Origin: Deltaproteobacteria bacterium
GTDB taxonomy: Bacteria; Bdellovibrionota; UBA1018; UBA923
Direction: 5' to 3'
NCBI GenBank assembly: GCA_016194795.1
Contig: JACQAX010000102.1
Span: forward strand, 1 to 5,650
DNA length: 5,650 nucleotides
A model generated the notes under the pieces. It was not told the DNA's origin and made no database searches. It was given only the letters and a program-made list of their open reading frames with translations. The position numbers and the translations under genes are program-made. Positions 4,041 through 5,650 of the stretch are shown here, one piece after another. Each line of letters begins with the position of its first letter. Position 1 is the stretch's first letter.

Positions 4041-5650
4041 TGAATCGACGTCAGCCGTCGGGCTCTGCGTCGAGGGGCAGGCCGCGGCCGTGCCGTCAGG
4101 CTACCAGCTCGTGTCGGGCATCAGCATCGTGGATGTGGCGCTCAACAGCACGCTCATCTCGGCGCAGCTGCCTCTGGCGAGAGTCAGCAGCTCGTACGGC
4201 GCATTACTCTCGCGTGCCAACGGCATGCTCACGCTGAGCTTGGGCGCCGACACGATCGGCCAGTCTAGCGACTCTTCCTTTTTTGCGGTCAGCCACCAGA
4301 TTGGGGATGCATCGCGATACAGCGGCACCGTTCAAGCGCGTACCTTTTATCCGGTGCTCACCGGAACAGGGCCTCTGGCCGCGATCATGCACGCCGCTGC
4401 TCCGGTCGTGGAGTCTGATCTGACGCTGGTGGTGAAGGCTGACGACCTGGCCTCGCGGAATGCCGCGACCCAAGAAGACGAAAGTCGTGCCGCGAGCATC
4501 AAACGGGCTGGCGTTTTCGCGCTCGTGCGCGCTAGCGACCACGACGAGATCATTGGCGAGACGCGTGGGGTGTCTCACGTGACGCAGAGCTTGCTGGTCG
4601 CCGCGCTCACGGGCGAAAGCCAGGGGCTCGTCAGCTGCTCGGGCACCGGTCCGTGCGCCCTGTCGATTAACGACGTCAGCGCGATTACCGACTGGCAGCT
4701 GGGTGGCCCCTACTATTCACGTACCGGAAATTTCTCGAGCTACTCGGACTACGCCAATATCGCCCACGCCAAAGGTGAGCTCGTCGTTGCCGCCTCGAGC
4801 ACGGAACGCGAGATGTGGGCGGACCTCTTCCGCGACACGAGTATTTCTTCCGTCAATGCGCTTCAGAGCGCCGCCGAGCACGGTCAGGCCCTGATCCAGG
4901 GCGAGCAGCTCACCGACGCCACCGAAGCCGGGATTTTTGCGCGCTTCGATACGGTGAGCGGCGCCCCCATGACGGCCTACGAGCCGTTTCTTCGCTCGTT
5001 TGAAGCCGAGAAGCCGTATCTTTATTCGGCCAACGACAGCATCAAAATCTCTTTCAACACCTTCCAGGACTTTGTCGGGCAAAGCTTCATTCTCATGCCG
5101 AGCGACCCGACGGGGCATGCCGGCGCGTTCCTGTCGATCAGCTTGCGTACGGCATCTCAACAGCAGCAGCCGCCTTCGCCAGAAAAAGGGTTGTTGCTCG
5201 GAGCCGGCGCCGTTCCTGTCCAAGGGGTGACCTCGTGTACCGGCCTCCATGACGAGGGCAATCTGCCATGGACCGTCAGCGCACCCGTCGCGCAGTGTAA
5301 TAGGGGCCTTTGCGTCTATTACTCGTGTACGCCGCCGTCTCCGCCCAATCCTTTCAACATCAATCTGACGGGCGACCTTGTGGCCCACATCTGTGTTGAG
5401 AAGGGTTACGTCTGTGGCAGTGGTATCGGCAGCGAAGCCCCGAATAACCCCACGCTCTTATTCGAGTGCGGCTCGTCAAACGCCAACGACCTGGCGAGAA
5501 AAGGATTTCCGTCCGGCCCCGATACGCTTTCTCTCGGTGATTACAACTGCCGGGCTCCTTCGAGCCACACGTTTTCGACCGGCGAGGTCGTGGATGACGC
5601 CGGTGGGTGCGATCTTCTCCATTCCCCTGGCCGCACGGTTTGCGTCACCA
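3949..5650 (+). CDS. Downstream half of the same exoprotein in a shifted frame (3' partial)
   Basis: I translated this frame codon by codon: 567 codons from ATG 3949 to the window edge, no stop, ordinary composition and the same G/C-ending codon preference as upstream. It holds what usually follows the transglutaminase-like domain in this family: beta-rich strands (about 4081-4434), a helical region with S-x-x-E-x-x-W and S-S-V-x-A-L-Q (4795-4890), and a strand pair ending in D-P-T-G (5041-5142). A QQQQPP linker and a block with ten cysteines (5236-5643) follow. The frame is +1 (or -2) to the upstream frame, so it is most likely the continuation of one gene split by an indel. ATG 3949 is given only as the first possible independent start. 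A purine stretch AAGGGAG lies at 3928-3934, but its 14-base spacing is long for a ribosome binding site. There is no signal peptide after this ATG, which argues against a separate secreted protein. Confidence 0.8.
   Translation, partial: MTASNTGVEAALPSVGLVDQGLSVTRPAPFDESTSAVGLCVEGQAAAVPSGYQLVSGISIVDVALNSTLISAQLPLARVSSSYGALLSRANGMLTLSLGADTIGQSSDSSFFAVSHQIGDASRYSGTVQARTFYPVLTGTGPLAAIMHAAAPVVESDLTLVVKADDLASRNAATQEDESRAASIKRAGVFALVRASDHDEIIGETRGVSHVTQSLLVAALTGESQGLVSCSGTGPCALSINDVSAITDWQLGGPYYSRTGNFSSYSDYANIAHAKGELVVAASSTEREMWADLFRDTSISSVNALQSAAEHGQALIQGEQLTDATEAGIFARFDTVSGAPMTAYEPFLRSFEAEKPYLYSANDSIKISFNTFQDFVGQSFILMPSDPTGHAGAFLSISLRTASQQQQPPSPEKGLLLGAGAVPVQGVTSCTGLHDEGNLPWTVSAPVAQCNRGLCVYYSCTPPSPPNPFNINLTGDLVAHICVEKGYVCGSGIGSEAPNNPTLLFECGSSNANDLARKGFPSGPDTLSLGDYNCRAPSSHTFSTGEVVDDAGGCDLLHSPGRTVCVT
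4081..4434 (+). other. Beta-rich region after the transglutaminase-like domain
   Basis: In the downstream frame this stretch reads as alternating hydrophobic strands with Gly/Ser turns: Y-Q-L-V-S-G-I-S-I-V-D-V-A-L, then L-A-R-V-S-S-S-Y, then G-M-L-T-L-S-L-G-A-D. It ends with a run up to V-E-S-D-L-T-L-V-V. Transglutaminase-like proteins linked to RHS repeats have a comparable region between the core and the S-x-x-E motif (recalled similarity). No catalytic motif is visible. Confidence 0.4.
4795..5142 (+). other. Conserved tail module: S-x-x-E helix motif and D-P-T-G strand
   Basis: S-S-T-E-R-E-M-W (4795-4818) followed by I-S-S-V-N-A-L-Q-S-A (4843-4872) fits the family pattern in which an S-x-x-E helix is followed by S-(S/T)-V-x-A-L-Q-x-A. 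The later stretch D-S-I-K-I-S-F to S-F-I-L-M-P-S-D-P-T-G-H-A-G-A-F-L-S-I-S (5035-5142) fits the closing signature in which a G-x-x-V strand precedes W-x-G-x-G-Y and D-P-x-T-G-A-G-A-Y-x-I. Here Trp is replaced by Phe, and the usual Gly-Gly end is lost to a Q-rich linker. Finding this only in the downstream frame is the main evidence that both frames belong to one protein. Family pattern is from memory. Confidence 0.5.
5158..5650 (+). other. Q/P linker and second cysteine-rich block (runs off the window)
   Basis: A QQQQPPSPEKG linker (5158-5190) leads to a block with ten cysteines, at 5236, 5296, 5311, 5326, 5392, 5413, 5467, 5548, 5608 and 5641. The rest of this frame has only three. C-V-E-K-G-Y-V-C (5392-5415) has the same C-x3-G-x2-C spacing as the units inserted in Ig-like repeat 4. 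C-x4-C-x4-C (5296-5328) is a second local pattern. Codon use is slightly looser here, with AGG at 5308 and TTA at 5458. Probably another disulfide-stabilised extracellular module; family not recognised, and the end is not seen. Confidence 0.5.

Noticed and set aside
5158..5169. CAG microsatellite
   Set aside because: Only CAA followed by three CAG codons, too short to expect repeat-length switching; read as a short Gln linker.
4717..5388. 223-codon open frame on the minus strand
   Set aside because: It is Arg-rich, without domain features, and opposite a frame that carries the D-P-T-G tail module and the start of the second Cys-rich block.

Overview
The window is wall-to-wall coding sequence on the + strand. 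It is an internal slice of one very long, probably secreted or surface-exposed protein, and both ends run off the window. I see no rRNA, tRNA, mobile element, CRISPR array, promoter or terminator, and no gap of even 100 bases. Base composition is G+C-rich and third positions are mostly G or C. That, with the protein type (bacterial Ig-like repeats, then a transglutaminase-like module of the kind often found beside RHS/YD-repeat proteins), points to a G+C-rich Gram-negative bacterium such as a proteobacterium or a myxobacterium-like relative. The species cannot be named from this sequence.

Layout: bases 3-761 encode three bacterial Ig-like repeats. A fourth repeat starts at 777 but is cut after base 953 by a 236-residue block (954-1661) of Gly/Ser linkers and cysteine-rich units. 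The second half of that repeat resumes at 1662 and ends at 1748. Four more Ig-like repeats follow (1755-2831), then an Ala/Leu-rich helical segment (2835-3186), a connector, and a transglutaminase-like domain (about 3432-3845). That domain keeps the His and Asp of the catalytic triad but has Ala where the Cys is expected.

At about 3930-3965 the reading frame changes by +1 (equivalently -2), next to an A5 run. The first frame soon becomes Arg-rich and stops at 4040. The protein sense continues in the other frame from about 3949 to the end of the window, 567 codons without a stop. That second frame carries what normally follows this type of transglutaminase-like domain: a beta-rich region, a helical S-x-x-E motif region, and a closing D-P-T-G strand. 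It is followed by a Q4/Pro linker and a second cysteine-rich block (5236 to the end). Joined, the two frames give about 1,880 residues.

The two reading frames are most simply one gene broken by an indel or by a sequencing error. Less likely, the downstream half is separately initiated. The Ig-like repeats would act as a stalk, the cysteine-rich blocks as disulfide-stabilised modules on it, and the transglutaminase-like region as a folded, probably non-catalytic, core. No function has been shown; this is inference from domain content.
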